Assembly (NCBI GenBank): GCA_018241225.1
Contig: JAFEEG010000010.1
Location: 416,052-480,051 of the forward strand
DNA from: Pseudomonadota bacterium
GTDB lineage: Bacteria; Pseudomonadota; Gammaproteobacteria; Burkholderiales; Burkholderiaceae_C
Direction: 5' to 3'
Length of the DNA: 64,000 nt
The position numbers were made by a program, and so were the translations under genes. Shown piece after piece: positions 46,294-54,886 of this stretch. Below the pieces are notes generated by a model. The model did no database searches. It saw only the letters and a program-made list of their open reading frames with translations, and was not told where the DNA came from. The stretch's first letter is position 1. Each line of letters starts with the position of its first letter.

Positions 46294-47286
46294 ATGACGC
46301 ATCCGGCACCCACCACCCTGACCCTGCGCGTCGTCGAGGCGCGCAGCCTCAACCCGCTCATCCGCATGCTGCGCCTGGCCGCGGCCGACGGCGCGCCGCT
46401 GCCGGCCTACAGCGCCGGCGCACACATCCGCGTGCAGGTCACGGCCAACGGCCAGAAGGACTGGCGCCACTACTCGCTCATCAACACCTCGCCGCGCATG
46501 GACGCGACGGTCGCGCCCACCGAGTACCTGATCTCGGTGCGCCGCGAAGACGCGGGCCGCGGTGGTTCGCGCTTCATGCATGAAGGCCTGCAGGCGGGTG
46601 ACAGCCTGCTCATCGAAGCGCCCAAGAACGACTTTCCGGTGCACGAAGGTGCGCCGCGTGCGGTGCTCATCGCAGGCGGTATCGGCGTCACGCCGCTGGT
46701 GAGCATGGCCGCGCGCCGCAAGGCCGAGGGCGCCCCGGTGCGCATGCACTACGCCGGTCGCAGTCGCGACCTGATGGCCTACCTGCCCGAGTTGCAGGCA
46801 CTGCTGGGCGACGACCTCGTGGTGCATGCCGACACCGAGGCAGGCGCTCCGCTGGACATCGCCAAGCTGCTGGACGGCTGCGAAGCGAGCGACCAGCTCT
46901 ACGTCTGCGGCCCCAAGGTGATGCTGGACGCCGTGCTGGCCGCCACCCAGGCGCGTGGCTGGACGCATGACCGCGTGCACTTCGAGCTGTTCACCGAGCC
47001 GGTGGTGGAAGCGGGCGACCATGCCTTCGAGGTGGTGCTGGCCCAGTCGGGCAAGACCTTCACGGTGCCGGCCGACCAGACCATTCTCGATTGCCTCATC
47101 GAACACGGCTGCGACCCGATGTTCGACTGCAAACGCGGCGAATGCGGCGTGTGCACCACGCCGGTGATGGAAGGCGAGATCGACCACCGCGACTACGTGC
47201 TCACGAACCGCGAGAAGGCGCAGGGCAACGTCATGCAGATCTGCATTTCGCGCGCCAAGGGCGCCAGGCTGGTGCTCGACATCTGA
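46294..47286 (+). CDS. Phthalate-dioxygenase-type oxidoreductase (FMN/[2Fe-2S])
   Basis: 330 residues. FMN/FAD domain with RHYSLINTSP-type motif (WRHYSLINTS), NAD domain LIAGGIGVTPLVSM and YVCGPKVMLDAV, then a C-terminal plant-type ferredoxin domain: C-x4-C-x2-C in DCKRGECGVCTT and a distal Cys in MQICISRA. This is the class IA reductase layout, so no separate ferredoxin is needed. It supplies electrons from NADH to the Rieske dioxygenase encoded next, and possibly also to the second pair at 59837. It corresponds in position to the reductase of iad-type loci. Confidence 0.92.
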   Translation: MTHPAPTTLTLRVVEARSLNPLIRMLRLAAADGAPLPAYSAGAHIRVQVTANGQKDWRHYSLINTSPRMDATVAPTEYLISVRREDAGRGGSRFMHEGLQAGDSLLIEAPKNDFPVHEGAPRAVLIAGGIGVTPLVSMAARRKAEGAPVRMHYAGRSRDLMAYLPELQALLGDDLVVHADTEAGAPLDIAKLLDGCEASDQLYVCGPKVMLDAVLAATQARGWTHDRVHFELFTEPVVEAGDHAFEVVLAQSGKTFTVPADQTILDCLIEHGCDPMFDCKRGECGVCTTPVMEGEIDHRDYVLTNREKAQGNVMQICISRAKGARLVLDI

Positions 47287-47321
47287 GCGCCGAAAAGCAA
47301 GAAAAGGAAGGAGACCCACCA

Positions 47322-48635
47322 ATGACAAGCTACAGAGGCAACCCCGAGGCCGTGCGCGCCCTGGTGCAGCCCGACCGCGTGCACCGCGACCTCTACATCA
47401 GCCAGGAGCTGTTCGAGCTGGAGCAGGAGCACTTCTTCGCCAACACCTGGAACTACGTGGGCCACGAGAGCCAGTTGCCCAAGAACGGCGACTACATCCA
47501 GGCCGACATCGCCGGGCGTCCGCTGATCGTTGTGCGCCACAGCGACGGCACAGTGCGCGCCATGATGAACCGCTGCGCGCACAAGGGCTCGCGCCTGGTG
47601 AGCGCGGCCTGCGGCAACACCGGCAAGTTCTTCCGCTGCCCGTATCACGCGTGGACCTTCAAGACCGACGGGTCGCTCTTGGCCATTCCGCTGAAGAACG
47701 GCTACGAGGAAACCAACCTGCACGAGTGCGAATCGGCCAAGGGCCTGACGGTGGTGAAGAACGTGCGCAGCTACCGCGGCTTCATCTTCGTGAAGATCAA
47801 CGACGCGGGGCCGGACTTCGAGGAGTACTTCGGCGACTCGCTCAGCTCCATCGACAACATGGCCGACCGCTCGCCCGAGGGCGAACTGGAAATTGCCGGC
47901 GGGTGCCTGCGCTTCATGCACCAGTGCAACTGGAAGATGTTCGTGGAGAACCTCAACGACACCATGCACCCCATGGTGGCGCACGAATCGTCGGCCGGCA
48001 CGGCCAAGACCATGTGGGCCGACAAGCCGGCCGATGCACCCAAGCCGATGGCCATCGAGCAGTTCGTGCCCTTCATGTCGGACTACAAGTTCTTCGACGA
48101 CATGGGCATCCGCACCTACGACAACGGCCACAGCTTCACCGGCGTCAACTTCAGCATCCACAGCAAGTACTCCGCCATTCCGGAGTACGACAACGCCATG
48201 AAGGCGCGCTACGGCGAAGAAAAGACCGCGCAGATCCTGGGCATGGCGCGGCACAACACGGTGTACTACCCCAACCTGACCATCAAGGGCGCCATCCAGG
48301 CCATCCGCGTGGTCAGGCCGATCTCGGCCGACAAGACGCTGATCGAAAGCTGGACCTTCCGCCTCAAGGGCGCGCCGCCCGAGCTGCTGCAGCGCACCGC
48401 CATGTACAACCGGCTCATCAACTCGCCGTTCTCGGTGGTGGGGCATGACGACCTGCAGGCCTACCGCGGCATGCAGGCCGGCCTGCACGCCAGCGGCAAC
48501 GAGTGGGTCAGCCTGCACCGCAACTACGACCCGGCCGAGTTGAAGGGTGGCGAGCAGACCACGGGCGGCACCAACGAGCTGCCCATGCGCAACCAATACC
48601 GCGCCTGGGCGCAGCGCATGACGGAGACCATGTAA
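47322..48635 (+). CDS. iadD: Rieske ring-hydroxylating dioxygenase alpha subunit (IadD-like)
   Basis: 437 residues. Rieske cluster ligands C85-x-H87 (CAHKGS) and C106-x2-H109 (CPYH); mononuclear iron site with bridging D213 and ligands H216 and H221 in ENLNDTMHPMVAHE. It hydroxylates an aromatic ring with O2 and electrons from the reductase upstream. Because it lies in an iad-like neighbourhood (MarR, IorAB-like pair, isatin-hydrolase-like cyclase), I infer attack on the indole ring of indole-3-acetate. The symbol is given by context; which of the two Rieske pairs is the true iadDE needs experiment. It overlaps the beta subunit by one base. Confidence 0.82.
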   Translation: MTSYRGNPEAVRALVQPDRVHRDLYISQELFELEQEHFFANTWNYVGHESQLPKNGDYIQADIAGRPLIVVRHSDGTVRAMMNRCAHKGSRLVSAACGNTGKFFRCPYHAWTFKTDGSLLAIPLKNGYEETNLHECESAKGLTVVKNVRSYRGFIFVKINDAGPDFEEYFGDSLSSIDNMADRSPEGELEIAGGCLRFMHQCNWKMFVENLNDTMHPMVAHESSAGTAKTMWADKPADAPKPMAIEQFVPFMSDYKFFDDMGIRTYDNGHSFTGVNFSIHSKYSAIPEYDNAMKARYGEEKTAQILGMARHNTVYYPNLTIKGAIQAIRVVRPISADKTLIESWTFRLKGAPPELLQRTAMYNRLINSPFSVVGHDDLQAYRGMQAGLHASGNEWVSLHRNYDPAELKGGEQTTGGTNELPMRNQYRAWAQRMTETM

Positions 48636-49123
48636 TGGCCACCACCACAATCACCCGCCAGGACCTGATCGATTTCGTGGTGCGCGAATCGCGATTGCTC
48701 GACGGCAAGCAGTACGAAGAGTGGAACACGCTCTTCACCGACGACGCCTTCTACTGGATACCGGCCGCACCGGACCAGGAAGATGGCCTGAACCACTGCT
48801 CGCACATGTACGAGGACAAGCTGCTGCGCGAGCTGCGCATCGAGCGCCTGAAGAGCCCGCGTGCCTTCTCGCAGCAGCCACCCAGCCGCTGCCACCACCT
48901 GCTGCAGGTGCCTGCGGTCGAGCGCTTCGACGAAGCCGCCAACGAGTACCTGGTGCGCACGGAGTTCCACTACACCGAGTCGCAGGGCGACGAGCTGCAG
49001 TTCTACGTGGGCACCTTCTTCCACCACCTCAGGCAGGTGGACGGCGCTCTGCGCATGACGCTCAAGCGCGTGAACCTGCTGAACTGCGACGCGGCCCTGC
49101 CGGCGGTGCAGCTGTTCATCTGA
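48635..49123 (+). CDS. iadE: Ring-hydroxylating dioxygenase beta subunit (IadE-like)
   Basis: 162 residues of the NTF2-like fold: FVVRESRLLDGKQYEEWNTLFTDDAFYWIP near the N-terminus, QQPPSRCHHLLQVPAVERF in the middle and the conserved end LNCDAALPAVQLFI. It is structural, forming the alpha3beta3 hexamer with the alpha chain. Its ATG overlaps the alpha stop by one base. It is clearly paralogous to the beta subunit at 61153. Confidence 0.88.
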   Translation: MATTTITRQDLIDFVVRESRLLDGKQYEEWNTLFTDDAFYWIPAAPDQEDGLNHCSHMYEDKLLRELRIERLKSPRAFSQQPPSRCHHLLQVPAVERFDEAANEYLVRTEFHYTESQGDELQFYVGTFFHHLRQVDGALRMTLKRVNLLNCDAALPAVQLFI

Positions 49124-49136
49124 GGCGGCGGCACAT

Positions 49137-50759
49137 ATGAACGCAACCGTTCACCAGGTCTTTGCCGCCACCGCGGCCCGCACGCCGCAGGCCGAGTTCC
49201 TGTTTACCGAGTCGGTCACCGCCAAGGCCTACGGCATTGCCTCTGGCGTGCTGCACTGGGGCGAGGCTGCTGCCGAGGTGCAGCGCCTTCGCCAGGCCTA
49301 TGCGCAGGCCGGCTGGGGCCACGGCCACCGCGTCGGCCTGCTGCTGGAAAACCGCCCGGCCTTCCTGCTGCACTGGCTGGCGCTCAACGCCCTGGGCGTG
49401 AGCGTGGTGCCCATCAATGCAGAGATGCGCTCGGCCGAGCTCATCTATCTCATCGGCCACAGCGAGATCGGCCTGGCCGTGACCTTGCCCGAGCGCGCCG
49501 CCGACCTGCTTGCCGCGGCCGAACAGGCCGGCGTGCCCTTCGCCACCATGGGCGCGGACGATGCGGTGCCGCAAGCCCCTACGGCTGCACCGCGTGCGGC
49601 CGAGCCCATCGGCACGCAGACGGAATGCGCGCTGCTCTACACCTCGGGCACCACCGGCCGCCCCAAGGGCTGCATCCTTGGCAACGACTACTTCCTGCGC
49701 GCCGGCCAGTGGTATGCCGCACTGGACGGCGTGTGCAGCATCCGCCCCGACACCGAGCGCGTCATCACGCCGCTGCCGCTGAACCACATGAACGCGATGG
49801 CGTTCTCCACCATGGTGGTGCTGACGGCCGGGGGCTGCCTGGTGCAGCTGGACCGCTTCCATCCCAGGAGCTGGTTGGCCAGCGCGCGCGAAAGCCGCGC
49901 CACCATCGTCCACTACCTGGGCGTGATGCCGGCCATGCTGCTGTCGGCCGCGCCTTCTTCGGCAGACAGCGACCATGCCATCCGCTGGGGCTTCGGCGCC
50001 GGCGTGGACAAGAAGAACCACGCGCCGTTCGAAGAGCGCTTCGGCTTCCCGCTGGTCGAGGCCTGGGCCATGACCGAGACGGGCGCGGGAGGCTGCATCA
50101 TGGCCAACCGCGAACCGCGCCTGGTGGGCAGCAGCTGCTTCGGCCGCCAACCCGACTTCATGGACATGAGGCTGGTCGATGAGGAAGGCAAGGAGGTCGG
50201 TGTCGATGCGCCCGGCGAGTTGCTGGTGCGCACCCGTGGCGACGACCCGCGCAAGCACTTCTTCTCCGGCTACCTCAAGGACGAAGCAGCGACGAAGCAA
50301 GCCTGGGCCGACGGCTGGTTCCACACGGGCGACCTGGTACGCCGCGACGCACAGGGCAACCTCTTCTTCGTCGATCGCAAGAAGAACGTGATCCGCCGCA
50401 GCGGCGAGAACATCTCGGCCGTGGAAGTGGAAAGCGTGCTCAACCAGCACCCGGCCGTGAAGACCTCCGCCGTGGCCGCCACGCCCGACGAGGTGCGCGG
50501 CGACGAGGTGCTGGCCTGCATCGTGCTGCGCGAGGAGGTGAGCAACGACAACCCCGCGCAGTTGGCCGCCAGCATCGTCGACCATGCGCTGGCCCAACTG
50601 GCCTACTACAAGGCCCCAGGCTACGTCGCCTTCGTCGATGCGCTGCCGCTGACGCCTTCGCAGAAGATCCAGCGCGGCCAGTTGCGAGACCTGGCGCGCG
50701 AGTTGCCGGGGCAGGGCGGCTGCGTCGACACGCGGGCCATGAAGAAGAGGCAAGCATGA
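49137..50759 (+). CDS. AMP-forming acyl-CoA synthetase
   Basis: 540 residues. AMP-binding P-loop-like motif LLYTSGTTGRPKGC near residue 165, AWAMTETG (A5-type motif), GWFHTGDLV and DRKKNVIRRSGENISAVEVE, and the adenylation Lys in LPLTPSQKIQRGQLR near the C-terminus. It makes a CoA ester from an acid; here I propose the ring-oxidised indole-3-acetate derivative. It follows iadE by 13 bases and overlaps the thiolase-like gene by four bases (ATGA). Confidence 0.9.
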   Translation: MNATVHQVFAATAARTPQAEFLFTESVTAKAYGIASGVLHWGEAAAEVQRLRQAYAQAGWGHGHRVGLLLENRPAFLLHWLALNALGVSVVPINAEMRSAELIYLIGHSEIGLAVTLPERAADLLAAAEQAGVPFATMGADDAVPQAPTAAPRAAEPIGTQTECALLYTSGTTGRPKGCILGNDYFLRAGQWYAALDGVCSIRPDTERVITPLPLNHMNAMAFSTMVVLTAGGCLVQLDRFHPRSWLASARESRATIVHYLGVMPAMLLSAAPSSADSDHAIRWGFGAGVDKKNHAPFEERFGFPLVEAWAMTETGAGGCIMANREPRLVGSSCFGRQPDFMDMRLVDEEGKEVGVDAPGELLVRTRGDDPRKHFFSGYLKDEAATKQAWADGWFHTGDLVRRDAQGNLFFVDRKKNVIRRSGENISAVEVESVLNQHPAVKTSAVAATPDEVRGDEVLACIVLREEVSNDNPAQLAASIVDHALAQLAYYKAPGYVAFVDALPLTPSQKIQRGQLRDLARELPGQGGCVDTRAMKKRQA

Positions 50760-51928
50760 GCCGCAAACGCATGTCCTATGAAGGCGTGGCCGTCGCGGTG
50801 CCGGTGACGGTGCCGTACGTGCGCTACTCCACCCACACCGCGCACTGGTTCATCGGCGCTGCCGTCGCGGCGCTGGTCAAGCAAAGCGGCATTCCCAAGG
50901 AAGAAATCGACGGCCTGTGCCTGTCGAGCTTCTCGCTGGTGCCCGACACCGCCGTGGGCGTGACCCAGCACCTGGGCCTGTCGCCGCGCTGGCTGGACCA
51001 CGTGCCCACCGGCGGCGCGTCCGGCGTGATGTGCCTGCGCCGCGCGGCCCGCGCCGTTCAAGCCGGCGATGCGGACGTGGTGGCCTGCGTGGCGGCCGAT
51101 ACCAACCATGTCGACTCCTTCCGCCAGACCCTGGGCGCGTTCAGCAACTTCTCGCGCGACGCCACCTACCCCTACGGCTCGGGCGGCCCCAATTCCATCT
51201 TCGCCTTCATCACCGCCAACTACATGCGCACCTACGGCGCACGGCGCGACGACTTCGGCCGTATCGCGGTGGACCAGCGCACCAACGCGCTGGCCAACCC
51301 CAACGCGCTGTTCAAGAAGGGCCTGACGCTGGACGAGTACATGGCCGCGCGGCCCATCTCCGACCCCATCCACCTGTTCGACTGCGTCATGCCCTGTGCG
51401 GGCGCCGAGGCTTTCCTGGTGATGAGCGAGGAAAAGGCGCGCGAGCTGGGCCTGCCGCATGTGGTGATCCGCGGCGCCATCGAGCGCCACAACGCCTTCG
51501 CCGACGACCCGGTGATGGTGCAGGGCGGCTGGCGTATGGACCGTGGCGACCTGTATGCGCAGGCCGGCATCCAGCCCAGCCAGGTCGACTTCATCCAGAC
51601 CTATGACGACTACCCGGTGATCGTGATGATGCAGTTCGAGGACCTGGGCTTTTGCGAAAAGGGCGAAGGCCCCGAGTTCGTGCGCTCGCACGACATGACC
51701 TACGCCGGCAGCTTTCCCAACAACACCAGCGGCGGGCAACTGTCGGTGGGGCAGGCCGGGGCGGCCGGCGGCTTCCTGGGCATGACCGAGGCCATTCGCC
51801 AGCTCACCGACCAGGCCGGCAAGCGTGCCGTGAAGGATGCGCAACTGGGCATGGTGTGCGGCTTCGGCATGGTCACCTACGACCGCTGCCTTTGCACCGG
51901 CGCCGTCATCCTGGGGAGGAACCAATGA
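50756..51928 (+). CDS. Thiolase-like (Ltp/SCP2-type) protein without catalytic Cys and His, probable retro-aldolase
   Basis: 390 residues of the thiolase fold. The nucleophile loop, normally with C-x-S-G, reads VPTGGASGVMCL, so Gly87 replaces Cys; the C-terminal G-H-P loop reads LSVGQAGAAGG, so Gln333 replaces His. Tyr283 and Tyr286 lie in QTYDDYPVIVM. Loss of Cys with a DUF35 partner next door is the pattern of Ltp2-ChsH2 steroid side-chain aldolases, which use tyrosines to split a tertiary beta-hydroxyacyl-CoA. I infer retro-aldol release of acetyl-CoA from a dioxindole-3-acetyl-CoA. A benzylsuccinate BbsB-like role is the alternative. Confidence 0.85.
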   Translation: MSRKRMSYEGVAVAVPVTVPYVRYSTHTAHWFIGAAVAALVKQSGIPKEEIDGLCLSSFSLVPDTAVGVTQHLGLSPRWLDHVPTGGASGVMCLRRAARAVQAGDADVVACVAADTNHVDSFRQTLGAFSNFSRDATYPYGSGGPNSIFAFITANYMRTYGARRDDFGRIAVDQRTNALANPNALFKKGLTLDEYMAARPISDPIHLFDCVMPCAGAEAFLVMSEEKARELGLPHVVIRGAIERHNAFADDPVMVQGGWRMDRGDLYAQAGIQPSQVDFIQTYDDYPVIVMMQFEDLGFCEKGEGPEFVRSHDMTYAGSFPNNTSGGQLSVGQAGAAGGFLGMTEAIRQLTDQAGKRAVKDAQLGMVCGFGMVTYDRCLCTGAVILGRNQ

Positions 51929-52016
51929 CCCCCACGTTTGCCACTTCGTGTGCTGCACTGCCCCCCGAGGGGGCCAAGCGCCTGCCTTGGGGCGGCCCGG
52001 CGGAGGCGCTATGACC
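51925..52016. repeat. REP-like hairpin element flanked by 6-bp direct repeats
   Basis: About 80 bases (51931-52010) lie between the two copies of ATGACC at 51925-51930 and 52011-52016. The element holds two perfect hairpins: GCCCCC/GGGGGC at 51960-51974 with loop CGA, and AGCGCCT (51977-51983)/AGGCGCT (52004-52010). This sort of GC-rich element ending in GGGGCGGCCCGGCGG is dispersed through Comamonadaceae genomes, from memory. It separates two genes that otherwise would be coupled by an ATGA overlap. Confidence 0.7.
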
Positions 52017-53270
52017 ATGCCTCTGATGCGCCCCAAGCGCAAGAACCCCGTCCTGCGCACGCGGCAGATGAACCTGCCGCCCTGGCAGCGCGGCCGCGTT
52101 GCGCTGGGCATTACCGCTGCCGCCGCCGAAGGCCGCTTCGAGCTGCAGGTGTGCGAAGACTGCGGCACGGTGCAGTACCCGCCGCGCGAAGCGTGCAAGA
52201 AGTGCCTCTCGGCAGCGCTGCGCTGGCGCCAGCAGTCCGGCGAGGGCCAGCTCATTTCGAGCACCACGCTGCACCACAGCAACGACCTCTTCTTCCGCGA
52301 ACGCCTGCCCTGGCGCCTGGGCCTGGTGCACCTGGATGCCGGCCCCACGCTGGTGGTGCACCTGCACGGCGAGGTCGAGGACTCGAAAGAGGCGCCCACC
52401 CGTGTGCGCGTAGGCGCCCGGCTCGACCGCGCCGGACAAGCGGTACTCATTGGATTTCCGAACGAAGGGAGCCCCCACATGGCCGACGACAAGATGCTGC
52501 GCGAAATGACCAGCGACCCCAAGTTCCGCAAGGTGCTCGTCACCGACGGCAAGACCCCCGTGGGCCAGGAGGTGGTGCGCGCCCTGGTCAAGGCCGGCGC
52601 CGACATCGTCTGGGTCGGCCATGCCGAACCCTGGAAGAAGCTGGGCGGGCTGGACGACATCAGCGCGCTGCCGCAGGTGACGCTGGTGCCGCTGGACTTG
52701 ACCAACGGCCGCCAGGTGAGCGAGCTGGCCGGTGAGATCGGCGGCAAGATCGACATCGTGATCAACACCGCCGAGGTGCACCGCACCTTCGGCATCGGCG
52801 GCCGCCGCGGCACCGATGTGGCCAAGGCGGAGATGGACATCAACTACTTCGGCCTGCTGCGACTGGCGCAGGAGTTCGGCCCCGCGCTCAAGGGCCGATC
52901 GGCCGACGGGCAGAGCTCGGCCACGGCATGGGTGAACCTGCTGTCGGTGTATGCGCTGTCCAACTTCCCGCCGCATGGCACTTTCAGCGCATCGAAGGCC
53001 GCCGCCTATTCGCTGGCCCAGTGCCTGCGCGCCGAGATGCGGCCGGCCGGCATCCGCGTGATCAACGTGTTCCCCGGCCCCATCGACGACGAATGGAACC
53101 AGCACGTACCGCCGCCCAAGCTCGCGCCCTCGGCGCTGGCCAATGCGATCGTGAAGGCGCTGCGCGACGGCGTGGAAGACGTCTATCCCGGCGACGTGGC
53201 ACAGGAATGGCTCGAGCGCTGGCGCGACAACCCCAAGGTGCTCGAACGCGAACTCGCTGCAGGCGGCTGA
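52011..53270 (+). CDS. DUF35 (OB-fold/zinc ribbon) protein fused to a degenerate SDR domain
   Basis: 419 residues. Residues 1-150: DUF35, with zinc ribbon C48/C51 (VCEDCG) and C62/C65 (CKKC) and an OB-fold ending AVLIGF. Residues 173-419: short-chain dehydrogenase fold, but the cofactor loop reads TDGKTPVGQ instead of TGxxxGxG (D179, P183) and the catalytic Tyr is Phe325 in GTFSASKAAA, with Ser312 and Lys329 kept. DUF35 partners stabilise and gate thiolase-like aldolases such as Ltp2. The SDR part may be structural. The start directly follows the hairpin element; 52017 is another ATG. Confidence 0.88.
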   Translation: MTMPLMRPKRKNPVLRTRQMNLPPWQRGRVALGITAAAAEGRFELQVCEDCGTVQYPPREACKKCLSAALRWRQQSGEGQLISSTTLHHSNDLFFRERLPWRLGLVHLDAGPTLVVHLHGEVEDSKEAPTRVRVGARLDRAGQAVLIGFPNEGSPHMADDKMLREMTSDPKFRKVLVTDGKTPVGQEVVRALVKAGADIVWVGHAEPWKKLGGLDDISALPQVTLVPLDLTNGRQVSELAGEIGGKIDIVINTAEVHRTFGIGGRRGTDVAKAEMDINYFGLLRLAQEFGPALKGRSADGQSSATAWVNLLSVYALSNFPPHGTFSASKAAAYSLAQCLRAEMRPAGIRVINVFPGPIDDEWNQHVPPPKLAPSALANAIVKALRDGVEDVYPGDVAQEWLERWRDNPKVLERELAAGG

Positions 53271-53284
53271 ACCAAGGAGCAAAG

Positions 53285-54094
53285 ATGACGACCGAGACCC
53301 TGACAAAAGCCGCCGGCGCACTGGGCGCCCTGGTAAGCGCCCTGGCCAGCAACCGCATCCGCGTGGTCGACCTCACGCAGACGCTCACGCCCGAGTTCCC
53401 GCAGATCGCGCTGCCGCCCGAGATGGGCCAGTGCTGGCCCTTCCGCATCGAGGAAGTGTCGAAGTACGACGAGCGCGGCCCGGGCTGGTACTGGAACAAT
53501 TTCTCGTGCGGCGAGCACACCGGCACGCACTTCGACGCGCCCATCCACTGGATCTCCGGGCGCGACCTGCCCAACAACTCGGTGGACACCATTCCCGTGC
53601 AGCACTTCGTGGCGCCCGCTTGCGTCATCGACTGCTCGGAGCAGGTGAAGAAAGACCCCGACTACCTGCTCACGGTGGAAGACATCGAGCGCTTCGAGGC
53701 TGCCCACGGCCGCATCCCCACCGGCGCCTGGGTGCTGATGCGCACCGACTGGTCCAAGCGGCAAGACCCGGAGGCCTACCAGAACTTCGACGAGACCGGC
53801 CAGCACACGCCGGGCCCGAGCACCGAGGCGGTGCGCTTCATGGTGGAGCAGCGCGACGTGCTGGGCTTCGGCTCCGAGGCCATCGGCACCGATGCCGGCC
53901 AGGGCTACCACCTGCGCCCGCCGTACCCCTGCCACTACTTCATGCACGGCGCGGGCCGCTACGGCCTGCAGTGCCTGAGCAACCTCGACCAGCTGCCGCC
54001 CACCGGCAGCGTGCTCATCTGCCCGCCGCTGAAGATCCAGAAGGGCAGCGGCAGCCCGCTGCGCGTGCTGGCATTGGTGGAGGACGCACGATGA
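53285..54094 (+). CDS. Cyclase-family metal hydrolase, isatin-hydrolase-like
   Basis: 269 residues. The metal motif H78-x3-H82-x-D84-x3-H88 in HTGTHFDAPIHW is that of the cyclase/kynurenine formamidase family (PF04199), which includes Mn-dependent isatin hydrolase. It hydrolyses a cyclic or N-acyl amide; in an auxin pathway the natural step is ring opening of isatin to isatinate. Formamidase activity on an N-formyl compound is the alternative. It lies 14 bases after the DUF35-SDR gene and overlaps the SDR gene by four bases. Confidence 0.86.
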   Translation: MTTETLTKAAGALGALVSALASNRIRVVDLTQTLTPEFPQIALPPEMGQCWPFRIEEVSKYDERGPGWYWNNFSCGEHTGTHFDAPIHWISGRDLPNNSVDTIPVQHFVAPACVIDCSEQVKKDPDYLLTVEDIERFEAAHGRIPTGAWVLMRTDWSKRQDPEAYQNFDETGQHTPGPSTEAVRFMVEQRDVLGFGSEAIGTDAGQGYHLRPPYPCHYFMHGAGRYGLQCLSNLDQLPPTGSVLICPPLKIQKGSGSPLRVLALVEDAR

Positions 54095-54822
54095 GCAGCG
54101 CCCCTCTTGTTGCGGCGGTGACCGGTGGCAGCGCCGGCATCGGCAAGGCCATCTGCGAAGACCTGCTGGCCAAGGGCTACGAGGTGATCTCGCTGGCGCG
54201 GCGCGCCGCCGACATCGCGCACCCCAAGATGCACAGCATCGAGGTCGACCTGATGGACCGCGCCGCCACCGCGCAGGCCGCCAAGGAGATGACCGAGCGC
54301 TTCGAGGTCAACACGCTGGTGCACAACGCCGGCGTCATTCGCGCGGCGCTGCTGCCCGAGGTGAAGCTGGACGACCTCGACGCACTGGTCGACCTGCACC
54401 TGGGCTGCGCCATCACGCTCGCGCAAGCGGCACTGCCCACCATGCGCGCGCAGCGCTTCGGCCGCATCGTGCTGCTTTCTTCCCGCGCGGCGGTGGGCCT
54501 GCAGACCCGCACCAGCTACTCGGCCACCAAGGCCGGCATGCTGGGCATGGCCCGCACCTGGGCGCTGGAGCTGGCGCCCGAGGGCATCACCGTGAACGTG
54601 GTGGCTCCCGGCCCCATTCGCACCGACATGTTCTACGACGTGGTGCAACAAGGAAGTGACAAGGAGCGCGCGCTGGCCGCATCGGTTCCCGTCAAGCGCC
54701 TGGGCGAATCGGCCGACGTGGCGCGGGCGGTGTCCTTCTTTGCCGAGCCGGCCAACGGCTTCGTGACCGGGCAGGTGCTGTACGTGTGCGGCGGCACCAG
54801 CGTCGGCAGCCTTGCGCTCTGA
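54091..54822 (+). CDS. Short-chain dehydrogenase/reductase
   Basis: 243 residues with an intact SDR fold: TGGSAGIGKAI cofactor loop, VHNAGVI, catalytic Ser in LLSSRAAVG and Tyr-Lys in TSYSATKAGML, and the usual NVVAPGPIRTDMF. NAD(P)-dependent alcohol/ketone conversion; the substrate might be a hydroxylated indole such as dioxindole or a dihydrodiol. It ends the transcription unit begun at 42570; 145 bases follow before the binding-protein gene. Confidence 0.9.
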   Translation: MSSAPLVAAVTGGSAGIGKAICEDLLAKGYEVISLARRAADIAHPKMHSIEVDLMDRAATAQAAKEMTERFEVNTLVHNAGVIRAALLPEVKLDDLDALVDLHLGCAITLAQAALPTMRAQRFGRIVLLSSRAAVGLQTRTSYSATKAGMLGMARTWALELAPEGITVNVVAPGPIRTDMFYDVVQQGSDKERALAASVPVKRLGESADVARAVSFFAEPANGFVTGQVLYVCGGTSVGSLAL

Positions 54823-54886
54823 AAAGCGCAAGAGGCCCGGCATAGGTGAATCCCCTCCTAAGCAAGCCCGCATCTCGTGTTTATGC

